From Sanderia malayensis (Eukaryota; Cnidaria; Scyphozoa; Semaeostomeae; Pelagiidae), in assembly GCA_013076295.1 (NCBI GenBank), contig RQOL01000531.1, positions 3,968,001 through 4,032,000 of the forward strand: a stretch of 64,000 nt of DNA, given 5' to 3'. Under the pieces are notes generated by a model. It was not told the DNA's origin and searched no databases. It saw only the letters and a list, made by a program, of their open reading frames with translations. Every line of letters begins with the position of its first letter. Within the stretch, counting starts at the first letter, position 1. A program made the translations under genes and the position numbers. Positions 22,294 through 33,719 of this stretch are shown in pieces.

Positions 22294-25200
22294 ATGAAGA
22301 AAATTAAAACTTATGGACGAAAGCAAGGTAAACGAGAGATACGACTGAGTATTCATGATAGATTCGATGATTCAGACGACGATAAATCAAGTAATTCAGG
22401 CTATACTACATTTCTGTTCAAACAGACTACTGGTTGGTATGTATAACTTGACTTTATATTTTCTTGGGCTTTTTAAGCCAGATGATAAACTATATATTCC
22501 TTATGTTAACACATGCCACTACACGGCAAATAACATCACGAGCAGGAATCACATTAGAGGGATGTGGGGTGTGACACACCCCCAGTACAGTGGCATAGCC
22601 AGAGCGGGGCAGGGGCAGTGGCATAGAAGATTGGGGGGGGCAAACAGGCAAATTTTTTGGCAAATGAAGCCTTGTTTTTTGTCGTACCCCCCTACAAATT
22701 TTATTGCAGATTTGCACTTTTCTCAAAGACCAACTTTCTGCGAATTGGGGGGCAGCTGCCCCCCCTTGCCCCCCCTCGCTACGCTACTGCCCCAGTATTT
22801 TCTGAGTTGGTCCGAACATTTTCAAAGAATTACCCAAAGTCGATCCCAAATTATTTCAATGAATGTCAGTCCAACTAATCCTCACACCCAATTATTTTAT
22901 TTGCTTGAAATGATACAATTTTTATTTTCCTTCTTTGTTTAGGTCGAAATTGCCGAGAAGCAGTGTGTGGGCAAATCCCAAAACAAGTGATGTAGATAAT
23001 TCTGACATCAACGAATATGATGCTGCTATAGAAAAAAATGGAAGCCAGTACCAAAAACTTCAGAAGCGAGACCCCTTAGAAAAAATCACAAAAGATAAAT
23101 TAATAAAAGATTATACGTCATCAACTCCATATGTTGGTAAAAAGAATGGCTCAAACTGTGCATCTAATTCTTTCTATGATGTCTCGAGTTTTATAACATC
23201 AACAGATAAAGAGATTGAATTTGATAAAAACTCTGTTGACAAAAGCCAGCACAGTGATCTCAGAATTAAGCCTATGAAATTCGCTGATGAAATAATTGAT
23301 TTATCAAATATACACAAATATGAGAGCCCTATACTGTATGAGAGTTTTGAAAGAAATTCTTCAAGCACACAAAACAATAAGACAAAAATAAGCAGGATGT
23401 TACGAAGGAGCATCAACTACGAAAATGCAACTCCAAATAATAAGAGTCGAGTTTCTTTTTTGGTAAGGCTATCTTCATTTATCAATGCTTATCACAGTGT
23501 TTTAAAAGCTTCCAGACACTGAGCCAGAAATTTTGTAAGCATTTTAACACAAGATTCTATCTCATTGAGGTGAGTTCCAAGAATCATAGTGTTTTCCCTT
23601 GCAGGAAGCATTGACACCATTTGAACAGGGTGAAGAGCAAAGCGTTCACAACTTGGAATCAAAAATAGTTGATGAAAGCTATCAGCTCACAGGCAAAGAC
23701 AGAGTGCTGAACCTATGTGAGCAGGAATATGTTTTGGACATCTCAGAGTACCTGACAAAAAGGTATGGAAAAGTAATAAATAAAGGTAGAATTTGATTTT
23801 GTAGCATTATCAGCATCGTAGTAGACAAAGTTGGAGGCAACATCAACTGGTGGTGAACACTTGGGGTTTTAGGGGTAGAATCCAGGGAAAGTTTTCAAGG
23901 CAGTGTCCTTTACCCAGAACCATTTTGTAATTTTAATTTTAATTGTGTGTAATTGTGAAGCGAGATTTGCTGCATTGGTAGTTCTTCATTTAGGAAATTG
24001 ATCTTCTTTCCATTCTACCTCCTTGAATTGAATTAAAAAGTTAGTCATGCATGTATTGCAAGCAAGCAAGCAATATTTATTTGTTAACGCAGGCTGAGGG
24101 TTCTGGCAGCTATACAGCTGATGTGGGCATGCAGCTTGTGCCCCCAGGTGTCCACCCCAGTTTTCCCTTGGTACCCCTAGTAGTAAATTATTAGTACAGT
24201 AAAAACCCGCAGATAAGAGCCAATGGATTAAGAACCTTCAGGGTGATTTTGCTGCTCAAAACAATACAGAAAACAATAGCCTATTGTCTTGGAACAATAG
24301 GCTGGAAGCAAAATTTACAGGTTCTTATATACGGGTTTTTACTGTAGCAGTAACAGTGACAGTGGCTGACACAAGTAGTAATTGACTCTCTGTGGAAGGC
24401 AGTCAATTGCTACTACTGTGTATAGTCAATTGATATGATGACTGCTGTGATTTTCTTCAGGGTTGTTCAATCGGCTGAAAAGATTGGCGAGGGTTCGTAT
24501 GGCGAGGTTTTCAGAGCAACAAATTCCATTGGTCTGGAAGTCGTCTTGAAAGTATGTGCAATTAAACATTGGTTTATGTGTTCGTGTTTGTCTGTGCAGC
24601 AGTGTTGTGATAAGAATTGAAGTTTATTGTGCCATGAACGTGAGTGTTTATGTATGAGGGTGACGTTTTCAGAGGTTCTCAAAGTTGCCTCTCTTTGCTT
24701 GCCTGTAGGCAATCTATTTGCTGGATGATGAGGAAAGTATATCTTGAAGCATCGCATTCATAAACACTTTTAGTGACACGCAAAATAAAAATAAAAGCTT
24801 CGTCGTACTTGAAATAAAGAATAACAACGCTTCGGGCTTGACCCGTTATCAAGTGGTAAATAAGATGGAAAAATCGTTACAACTTAAGGAAATGAATGTG
24901 GCGTACGATAGATAGAAGGAATATAATGTGACGTAGAAAATAAGGTAACGCTACAAGTAATATTCCTTCTATATATCGTACATATCGTACGTATCATAAG
25001 TTATTATATACAGCTATACACGCGACAAAGATTTTTTATCGTATTAGTCATATATCAACACTTTTGTTTATGATATATTTCAGAGCCAGGCGAAAGAGAT
25101 CTGTTTATAAGAAACGACTCACTAGAAATTCGAATTAAATGGAAGATAATTCAACTATAATATTCCATATAGTGAGTTGCGCATTTCTGAATTACTTGAA

Positions 25201-28200
25201 TTCCATTTAATTGCTCTTGTTTTTTTAGATTGTACCAGTCGAAGGAGAAATTGAAATCAACGGTGGAAAGCAAGCAACATTCACTCAGATCCTACCGGAG
25301 ATTGCTATATCAAGGTTGTTCAACATCTCATTCCTTTCTATATCATTCCATCCCAAGCCATTATCCATCGCTGAGCCAGTTTCATCTGCAATGGTGGACA
25401 AAGTCTCTGCGACACTTGTAAAAATATGAAGAAATGGCTATCAAACCCTATGGAAGTTAGTGGACAAAAGTATCTGGGACACTAATACGAAAAAATGGAT
25501 ATCAACCCCTATGGAAGTTTGTTGATGTTTTATATGCTTTTCTTTAGAGACAACATTGTTTGGAGCAGAGGGGGTGAAGGATGCGTGCAAAATTGGCAAA
25601 AATCGTCCTAAAGTGTCCCAAGACTTTTGTCCACTATTGTATATCATGATAGCTTTATATGATCCGTAATCGATATGTAATTTGTTCTCTACTTTCAGGG
25701 AATTGAGTTCATTAAGGAACGAGGTATGAACTATGCCTACGGTTTGATACAGTGTTATAATATTTGTTATATGAAGTACTCGCCGAAGCTGGCAACATTG
25801 AATGGAACAAACTAGAAAATATTGAATGAAATTTTGAAATTGTTTCACCATCTATGTTGTTGTCATATTGATATCGCGTGCTTTTTGATCGCGATCAAAA
25901 ATCACTTTTGTTTCTAAATGTTGGTTTGAATGCTGCATATGATGCACGAAATGTTTTAAGCGTTCGGTCACCCCTTCAAAGACATCAATGAACTTTCAGA
26001 TATATTGGGGAAAGTGTTGCAAGAAATGTTGAATGCGTTGACAAAGACTTTTTACGCTCTTTAGACATTCTTTTTACGCCAATTCAGAACTTCTATTTTA
26101 TTTTCTATTTTATTTCCAGGATGAAGATGGCAACCAATCCTCCGGATTTATCAACGCTTACCGGTAAGATATGCTTCATCGCGAATTCCACAACTAGTAT
26201 TTTCGCGATTGCAATGCAATATGCATCAGTTATCCGATGCGCGAAAAACAGCAAAGTTTTTGTTTGTGTTTTATGTTGATTTTCGATTTGTCTGCTACAG
26301 AACTGTGTGCTGCAAAGGCTCGTATCCAGGGGAGCTTCTTGAAGAATGGGACACCTGGGATGAAGAACATGGATCTGAAAACGATAGTCCAGGTATTGGA
26401 TCCATTCTGTCCCTTGTCCCAAGTATTTGCACCATTGCGTTTACTTGGGACTCGTACACTCACCGCTTTCTATTTGTTTTTACATTTTTCTATCTTGATC
26501 TATGTCCCTGTGTTTGCTTTTGACTCTCTCATCTTCTTCTCAACCCTCACATCTTATTATACAACATAGCATTTTTTGTATATCCTCATTTAATTTTGTT
26601 TATAATTATACTTTTTTGTACATTCTCATAACTTTCAATGCACTCTAACAATATAACATTACATTGGTACAACATTTTTATGCAATAAGAAATTATTCAT
26701 TTTTATGTAATTTTTATACATTGGTACAACATTTTTATTGCTACATTTTTTATGCTTTTTGCATTTTCTTGTACTTTCTAATCTCTTTTTGCTTACATTA
26801 CCCTATCTTTTTATGCATTCTTGTAATACAGTATTAACCCGCCACTTAGAAATTGGTTATTTGGGGCCAGGGTATTGTTTAAAAACAATAGCCTATTGTT
26901 TATATCTATTGTTTTCAGAACAATTTTAGGCTCGAGTTTCTTATAAGTCAGTTTCTTAGTGGCGGGTTAATACTGTACCTTGTACAATTTAATATCTCCG
27001 TGTGAATCCTTGCATCTTACCATGCCTTCTCCATTCGCTTGGTACAACCTCCAATCTGCTTATTGTAAATTCAATACTTTGTTTTCAGAATGCCTGGGCG
27101 AAGATCAAATATTCATCGTCTTTGAAATCGAATACGGTGGACAAAGCCTGGAACACTATCCAATCAAAAACGTTGCCGAAGCAAAGAGTCTTCTTCATCA
27201 AGTGACAGCAGCATTGGCCGTCGGCGAGAAGGCATTTCGATTCGAGCACAGAGATTTGCACTGGGGAAATGTCCTCATATCACAATCGAAGAATAAGCTG
27301 TGCAGATTTCAGCTGGAGGGCTGCAATCTCAATATACCCACATCTGGCATACAAGTTAAAATCATTGATTTTACTCTGTCAAGGCTCGAGAATGGTAGGT
27401 ATATAAATCTGCGATAAATACCAATATATTCAAGACATATTCAAGACATATTCAAGATATATTCAAATCAAAGCATATTCTCAGAGATAAGTATGTCTCT
27501 CGGAGAATCTACCCGTATATACCTCTATATTTTTAGAGATAACTATGTCTCTCTGATCTATATCTTTCTTCGAATATAGAACAGTGGCGTAGATAGAGGG
27601 GGTCAGGTGGGGCGAAAAACCCCCTGTAGAGCTAAACTGCCGTTTTTTCGGAAAATTGCTGATCTTGTCGGAAAAAAATATCTTCTGCTAGTTAATTTCC
27701 TAATTTTATTTGTATAGTCTTTAAGAAACAAAACAGTATATTAAATTTTTGTCAGAAAATATAAATTTCTCGCCCCCCCTCTTATAAAATTTCCTATCTA
27801 CGCCATTGATATAGAATAGATGTCTGATGATTGTGAAAGCATGAAACTCCGAGTAACAGAGAACTAAGTCTAATTTCTTGCTTCTATTCCATTATTGCTC
27901 TGTACTTCTGTACATCAGGCACTGTGATGCCAGTATAGACAATAAGAATCTATGGATATATACCTCTACTTTCTCAGAAACAAATATGTCTCTCTGAAAA
28001 TATACCTATATCTCTCTGAGAATATACCTAGATATACCTCCATATTCTTAGAGATAACTGTGTCTCTCTGATCTATATCTCTCTGAGAATATATCTATAT
28101 ATACCTCTATATTCTCAGAGATAAGTATGTCTCTCTGAGAACATATCTTCTGAAATCGTGATGCAATGAACTTCGCATATAACAACCTCCCATGCATAAA

Positions 28201-29108
28201 TATCCGCATGCGCTTCCTTCAATGTTATAGGTAACCTGTTGCTAAAGCATTTTATTGATTCTCCTCGATCAAGCCTCTTTTGATTTCTGATTTTAGTGTT
28301 TACTATTACTTTTTACTTAGCTTTAGGTTTATGATGCATTCGTTTACATTGGTGCAAGTTAAAGTTGAGAATATGTTGTGATATGTTTTTATCGTTCTCT
28401 GCAGATGGCTGCGTTGTTTACTGTAATCTATCTGACGAACCATCAGTATTCGAAGGACAGGGTGATTATCAATTTGAAATCTACAGAAAAATGAAAGATG
28501 AAAATTGGTACGATATTATTTCCACTGCATGGTGTATTTTTCTTTCAGTTCTCCTCTGCACTGCTCGTATTTGCTTTCCTCTTATCTTCTTTGCTCTGTT
28601 CTGCTTTGCTCTTCTCTTCTTTGCTTTGCTCCTATCTTCTTTGCTCTGTTCTGCTTTGCTCTTATCTTCTTCGCTTTGCTCCTATCTTCTTTGCTCTGTT
28701 CTGCTTTGCTCTTATCTTCTTCGCTTTGCTCCTATTTTCTTTGCTCTGTTCTGCTTTGCTCTTAATATCTTCTTTGCTTTGCTTTGCTTTGTTCTTATCT
28801 TCTCTTCTTTGATTTGTTCTTCTTCGCTCTACTTTTAGTTGCTTTACTCTTATTTGCCCCGTTGTTATTTTCTTTGCTCTACTCTTCCTTTTCCCCATCA
28901 TTTACAATAATCATTCCCGTCTTTTTACAGCGATTCCTGGGAAATATTTACTCCAAAGTCGAACATTTTCTGGCTGCATTACCTGAGTGACAAATTGATA
29001 AAAATGAAATTGAAGAGACGTAGCACAAAGCTGGAGAATTTTTGCAAACGAATCTTGAGCTATCAATCGGCAAGTGAATTACTTTGTGATGAATATTTTG
29101 ATTATTAA
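22294..29108 (+). CDS. HASPIN: Haspin mitotic histone H3-Thr3 kinase (11 exons)
   Basis: Exons: 22294-22436, 22943-23462, 23605-23762, 24461-24551, 25229-25314, 25699-25723, 26120-26163, 26301-26392, 27089-27394, 28405-28507, 28931-29108; all phases agree, giving 581 aa. Haspin phosphorylates histone H3 Thr3 in mitosis to place the chromosomal passenger complex. Kinase features: glycine loop GEGSYGEV (283-290), VVLK lysine (304), ILPE glutamate (328), HRDLHWGN catalytic loop (Asp442, Asn447) and DFT in place of DFG (480-482), the haspin-specific variant (DYT in human). The first residues MKKIKTYGRKQ contain a YGR motif like the Pds5-binding YGA/R motif of vertebrate haspin. Residues about 20-270 are low-complexity and Ser/Asn-rich. 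Exon 6 is only 25 nt. Confidence 0.95.
22565..22800. mobile_element. GGC(G/A)TAGC-ended MITE, nested
   Basis: In haspin intron 1. CAGTGGCATAGCCAGAGCGG and a second CAGTGGCATAGAAGATTGGGGG on the left face CCCCCCTCGCTACGCTACTG on the right. G-rich and C-rich inner arms of about 10-15 bp. It appears to be one element inserted in another of the same type. Confidence 0.55.
24195..24346. mobile_element. Palindromic MITE, ACAGTAAAA family (best copy)
   Basis: TACAGTAAAAACCCGCAGAT at one end and TATACGGGTTTTTACTGTA at the other. Core AACAATAGCCTATTGTCTTGGAACAATAGGCTGG. 152 bp, in haspin intron 3. It is the least degraded copy in the window. Confidence 0.8.
25457..25641. mobile_element. MITE, GGACAAAAGTCCTGGGACAC family
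   Basis: AGTGGACAAAAGTATCTGGGACAC at the left and GTGTCCCAAGACTTTTGTCCACTATTGTA at the right are inverted repeats of about 24 bp. In haspin intron 5, ending 57 bp before the 25 nt exon 6. The same ends occur at 50815-51087, and a left end occurs near 35450. Confidence 0.7.
26827..26977. mobile_element. ACAGTA-family MITE with variant ends
   Basis: Ends TACAGTATTAACCCGCCACT and AGTGGCGGGTTAATACTGTA are perfect inverted repeats of about 20 bp. The interior AACAATAGCCTATTGTTTAT matches the family core, while the outer ends differ from the other copies by ATTAA and GCCACT. In haspin intron 8. Confidence 0.8.
27420..28160. repeat. Haspin intron 9 repeats
   Basis: Contains short tandem units (TATTCAAGACATATTCAAGA) at 27425-27465, two blocks of TCTCTCTGAGAATATACCTATAT-like units (27480-27560 and 27955-28145) partly inverted relative to each other (TATATTCTCAGAGATAA), and between them a MITE at 27582-27807 whose ends are CAGTGGCGTAGATAG and CTATCTACGCCATTG. 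Confidence 0.7.
28555..28880. repeat. CTTTGCTC minisatellite, 50 bp period
   Basis: A strongly strand-biased C/T-rich array in haspin intron 10, starting about 50 bp after exon 10. The unit TTGCTTTGCTCCTATCTTCTT... recurs exactly every 50 bp at 28621, 28671 and 28721, with diverged copies on both sides. The polypyrimidine strand is the coding strand. It makes long false frames rich in Leu, Ser and Phe. Confidence 0.85.
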
Positions 29109-29154
29109 TTTGAATTTTTAATTCTCGATTTGATTAATGTGCTGGATTTTAATA

Positions 29155-29160
29155 ATAAAA
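29155..29160 (+). terminator. Poly(A) signal of haspin
   Basis: AATAAA 47 bp after the haspin stop codon at 29106-29108. A very short 3' UTR, leaving about 400 bp to the OAT start. Confidence 0.55.
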
Positions 29161-29559
29161 TTTAATTCTGTATAAAATTCCATAATGGCTCTTTAATGTG
29201 GCCATAATATATAAGAAGGAGGTAAAAAGGGGTTTTGGGACAGGCAATAGCATCAACCCTTTTGAGGCTCAAATGTGATTCTGCGGAGGAGAAGAGGAAC
29301 ACTTTCCCCTCAAAATCAAACTGAGGCTTTTTCCTGGAACGCACAAAATTGCAGACCAACGTATGCTGTAAATAACGAGGCGAAGATTATCAGACATGAT
29401 TGATGAATTTATTCCGTGTTTTATGCATGGTTGCGCGTGTTTTCAATGAATGAATGACACGTTCTTCACATGTTCACATTTCATCATTGTCTGAGAGGAA
29501 CTAGTTGTGGAGTGAAAGGTGTGAAGAGAATACCTAAACAGAGCCCGAGGATAAACAAA

Positions 29560-31970
29560 ATGATTTCTCGATTTGCAAGAAAATTCTTCACTCCCACAAC
29601 CAGTCATTTAAGAAATATTAGGACTGGTGTTGCAGTTCAAGCTGTGTCGGAAAAATCTGATTCGGTTTTTGAACTCGAAGACAAATATGGGGCCCACAAC
29701 TATGCCCCGATTCCCGTTGCCTTGAGCAAAGGAAAAGGAATCTTCGTCTGGGATGTTGATGGTAAGAGGTATTTTGACTTTCTCAGTGCTTACTCTGCCG
29801 TGAACCAAGGGCATTGCCATCCAAAAATTATCAACGCTCTGAAAGAACAGGCAGACATTTTAACATTAACTTCGAGGGCCTTCTACAACGATTTGCTTGG
29901 AAAATACGAGCAGTACGTTACCTCGCTGTTTGGTTATGATAAAGTCTTGCCCATGAATACTGGAGTAGAGGGAGGGGAAACTGCATTGAAACTCGCAAGA
30001 AAATGGGCCTATTTGCAAAAGAAGGTCCCTGATGGAAAAGCAAAGGTTGTTTTTGCTGAGAATAACTTTTGGGGGCGTACACTGGCTGCTTGTTCGAGCT
30101 CAAGTGATCCTTCATGCTACAATGATTATGGTCCATTCATGCCTGGATTCGAACTTGTACCTTACAACGATCTGGCAGCATTAGAGGTGAGTGGCTTTTC
30201 AATGGATTATTCTCATTTGACTTCTTAGCTTTGTTTCTAAGAGAATATTTTTAGCTGTAGCTCATGCGATGATGTGGGTCACTTTCTAATAATCTTTACT
30301 CCTATTTTCAGGCATCAATCAAAGACCCAAATACTGCTGCATTTATGGTGGAACCAATTCAAGGGGAAGCAGGGGTGTTTGTGCCAGATGACGGGTACCT
30401 TAAGGGTGTCCGTGAACTTTGCAACAGACACAATGTATGTCTTGTTAGCATTCCTTGAGATTTCTCATTTCCAATTATTTGTAGCTACAATTTCAAACAG
30501 TAATACTCAGTGATTATATCATTTTATGTGGTAGGTGTTGTTCATTGCTGATGAAGTCCAAACTGGTATCGCAAGAACTGGCAAGTAAGTGCATCTAATA
30601 TGAAGCACTTCTGTGCATTTTATATCTCCTGCATCTTTACTGTGACTCTATGATGACATTTATTCTCATTTCAGAATGCTTTGTGTTGAGCATGAAAATG
30701 TTCGACCTGACATGGTCATCCTTGGAAAGGCTTTATCTGGAGGTGTACTGCCTGTATGTTGCTATTTTTATTCCTGTCACATTGTTTTAGTTTGGTAAGC
30801 AGCTTGGAGTGTTTGCTTGGTGTAAAAACAATTTTGTTCATTTTCTTGCCTGTGCTTATTACAGGTTTCCGCAGTGCTTGCAGATGATGAAGTAATGTTG
30901 ACTATAAAACCAGGAGAGGTATATTTCTGATTTATTTGTGAAATAAAATCACTCTCTTTGCACTTGAAGGCAGATGCTTGCTTTGTCTTGCAGACAAACG
31001 GCTGCTGTTGTGTGAGCGGACCTTTTTAAAATGCCATGGAATAGTTTGAAATTTTTTTATATTAATGTCCTATACTGGCATCATTGTTCTTTCTTTCAGC
31101 ATGGCTCAACGTTTGGTGGCAATCCGCTTGCTTGCAAAGTTGCAATGGCTGCACTGGATGTAATTCAAGATGAGAAGTTGGCAGAAAATGCAGAACGCTT
31201 GGGTCAGATCTTGAGGGATGAACTGAATCAACTGCCAAAGGATATTGTCACTGAAGTGAGAGGCAAAGGATTGCTTAATGCTATTGTCATCAACAATGGC
31301 CCAGGTATCGTATAATTTTTATTATAGCTTGGAAAATATTTCTGTCTACTTGAATATCGTTTTACCTATTTTAGATGCTCTATTTAGTCCCAGGGGGCCT
31401 TTTTAACTGTTGATGTTAAAGAAGGGGGGCTTTATACAGGGGGGATTTGATGATATTCCTAAATAAACCTGTTTATTTGAGAGTTTTATCACGTTTACAC
31501 AGACATTTTATTTATTTTACGGAAATATTTGAAAATATGTTTTTGTAAAATAATGTTTTAAAAAAAGTTTGTGTACTGCAAGCTAACTTTTATGAGCTTT
31601 TATTGTCTAATCAACCTTTATTTCATCATCGCTCAAAATGTTAAAAGCAAGGGATAGGCTTAAGAGAGAGCGAGGCTTAATTCAAAACCCTGTTTTGAAA
31701 GGGTGTTTATTAGAGAGGAGCTTTTGGGGTATTTGTTTGTATGTCCAATCTTACCTGGTTGTACTTGCAAAAGTATTTTATATACTAAATATCTATTATT
31801 TTTCAGATTTTGATGCCTGGGATATCTGCCTCCGACTACGTGACAATGGATTATTGGCCAAACCAACTCATGGTGACAAGATTAGATTTGCACCACCTCT
31901 CATTATCACAGAAGAACAGTTAAAAGAATGCATCTCTATCATTTCTCAAACCATTTTATCTTTCAACTAA
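29560..31970 (+). CDS. OAT: Ornithine aminotransferase, mitochondrial (7 exons)
   Basis: Exons: 29560-30186, 30312-30434, 30535-30584, 30675-30753, 30865-30918, 31100-31304, 31807-31970; phases agree, 433 aa (human 439). OAT moves the delta-amino group of ornithine to 2-oxoglutarate, giving glutamate semialdehyde and glutamate in the mitochondrial matrix. The N-terminus ([12 protein letters not shown], Arg/Phe/Ser-rich, no acids) fits a targeting presequence. PLP contacts: Asp256 in IADEVQTG and the Schiff-base lysine Lys285 in GKALSGG. The C-terminal [15 protein letters not shown] and IRFAPPL match vertebrate OAT. An in-frame extension upstream to 29470 lacks a good start and is not used. 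The first 209 codons are one exon. Confidence 0.95.
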
Positions 31971-32592
31971 ATAGAACTTATATTGCACAGTAATTTTAAG
32001 AAACAATAAGAGCGTAGAATGTAAAATTTGTTTTTCTGGTCACTGAAAAGTTCTCATGTCTCCTTTAGGAAATGTACTCTTCTAAGTGCCATTTCATACC
32101 AAATATACCATCTAAACCCTGATTCAAAAAATAGTAATCTAACTTTAATAGCTTTGTTGTTTACTCGTTCTTATTTATAATTTTTGTGACAAAGCAAATG
32201 CTTTCAAATGTGTTATTAACATATGCAAACATATTTAAAGTCTGAATAGTTGTAGTATATGCTCTTCAACTGTGATTGTTGTCTATTTGTTGTTTTCTTT
32301 CTCAAACATAATTTTGTGGCTCAAGTCTATGATAAGTTGTTAATGTATGGCAGCCCTGTGTCCCGAAACAAAACATATTTATGGAATCCCTATGCATAAA
32401 TCCTAATGTACCAGAACAAACCTGTGGCTTTCATGCATTGATTGAATGGTGCACAAGACAGCATTGTGTGGGGGGAGGGGAGGTCGCATTCTGCTTACAG
32501 GGAACGAAGTGTGCAAGCATTATCCAATGAAATCGTCAGTTGTTCCAGGCATTTTCCCCTATCCCTATCCTAATATAGTGGACACTGGACAA

Positions 32593-32724
32593 TACACCTT
32601 TTGCATCGTGCGTATTTTGGAGGTCTGGCACTAGTTTTTGGGTGAAAAATTATTTCACCCTCAGCATCTTTTTCACCCAAAAACTAGTGCCAGACCTCTA
32701 AATACGCACGATGCAAAAGGTGTA
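32593..32724. repeat. 132 bp near-perfect hairpin
   Basis: Arms of about 56 bp starting TACACCTTTTGCATCGTGCG differ by only one indel and one base (TATTTTGGAGG against TATTTAGAGG). They flank a loop of about 19 bp. No other copy of the arm is seen in this window. It directly follows an old MITE fragment. Confidence 0.9.
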
Positions 32725-33049
32725 TAGTGGCCCTCTTTCATTATTGGAGGAAGAAGCAATTGAGTCGCAAGTTGACATCAGCTTTATAGCTGCGTTTTAG
32801 GCAACCTGCTATAAAAAATAGCTCATGTATGTATGTATGTATATGTAATTAGAAAACTACAATTGTCATTTTCATGTGTATTTGCCAGCGAAGGAGTGTT
32901 TAGATTGCCATATTTTAGATTCTGGCGTTAATTTATGATTACAGCTTAGTATTGCACAGCTACGCCATTACTTAGTAGATACGTAATCCAAAGCATGGCC
33001 AGGTAAATCACAGAACATGTCCGCCCACCTTTAGAGATTGACACGTCAC

Positions 33050-33270
33050 GCGTTTGGGTTCGACCCCCACCCAGTCACCGGCCCTGTCAATATGTTGTGG
33101 TGGCAGTACAGCATGTTGGACGGCTGGTGGTGAGAGTTAGACTTCATCTAATATGTACTCGCAAGAGCTCATGGCAGTGCAACACCCAAAAGTTTAGCGT
33201 GATGCTAAGGGTGGGAATCCAAGTGAACATACAAAAGTATGTGAGCGCAAGTTTTTATTTTTTCTTATTT
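33050..33270 (+). mobile_element. Possible 5'-truncated tRNA-derived SINE
   Basis: Contains GGTTCGACCCC, a match to the RNA polymerase III B box (GGTTCGANNCC), followed by about 190 bp of unique sequence and a T-rich tail. No convincing A box upstream. Weak evidence. Confidence 0.3.
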
Positions 33271-33719
33271 TTCTTTAATTTAATTTTTTTCTTTTTGTAA
33301 CCTTGATTGATTGCTTTGAAAAAAAAGATATTTAAAGTTTTCTGAAAAATTTATTTTATTATTATTAACGTAATAAAAAAGCAAAAACTATACCGGCATT
33401 ATTTCGTGATAGAAATAAAATAGTAATAAAATAAATGAATGCAAGTAAATAAAAAATTTAATGGAATTATGGTTTACGTTACAGGCTAGGAAAACATACA
33501 CCGTACATGGGACAAACATTGAAAGCAATACAAGTGACAAGAGAACCTCAATTTCTTGTGGTAGGTAGAACAATTATTAATCTATACTAAACCAACCATG
33601 GTATACATTCGAACCATTTTGAAATTAGAAAACTATACTGGAGGGTTGAAACTTATCTCAAAATGGAAAGAAACATGTATCAACTATACAAATAGTCAGA
33701 ATATGTTAAATGGGACCTT

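Larger units (their letters stand above)
31971..33700. other. OAT-GOT1 intergenic region, repeat-rich
   Basis: No gene supported. Contains a fragment of the GGACAAAAGTC family (about 32440-32592, with GGTGCACAAGACAGCATT shared with 50968), a long hairpin (32593-32724), a short (ATGT)n at 32826-32850, a possible tRNA-like SINE fragment (about 33050-33270) and AT-rich DNA. Confidence 0.5.

Noticed and set aside
22490..22942. 195-codon frame in haspin intron 1
   Set aside because: It runs through a GGCGTAG-type MITE; the real exon 1 ends at 22436 with a GTATGT donor in phase with exon 2.
28365..28990. Several overlapping long frames rich in Leu, Ser and Phe
   Set aside because: They read through the 50 bp CTTTGCTC minisatellite in haspin intron 10; only the first about 100 nt (28405-28507) is a true exon.
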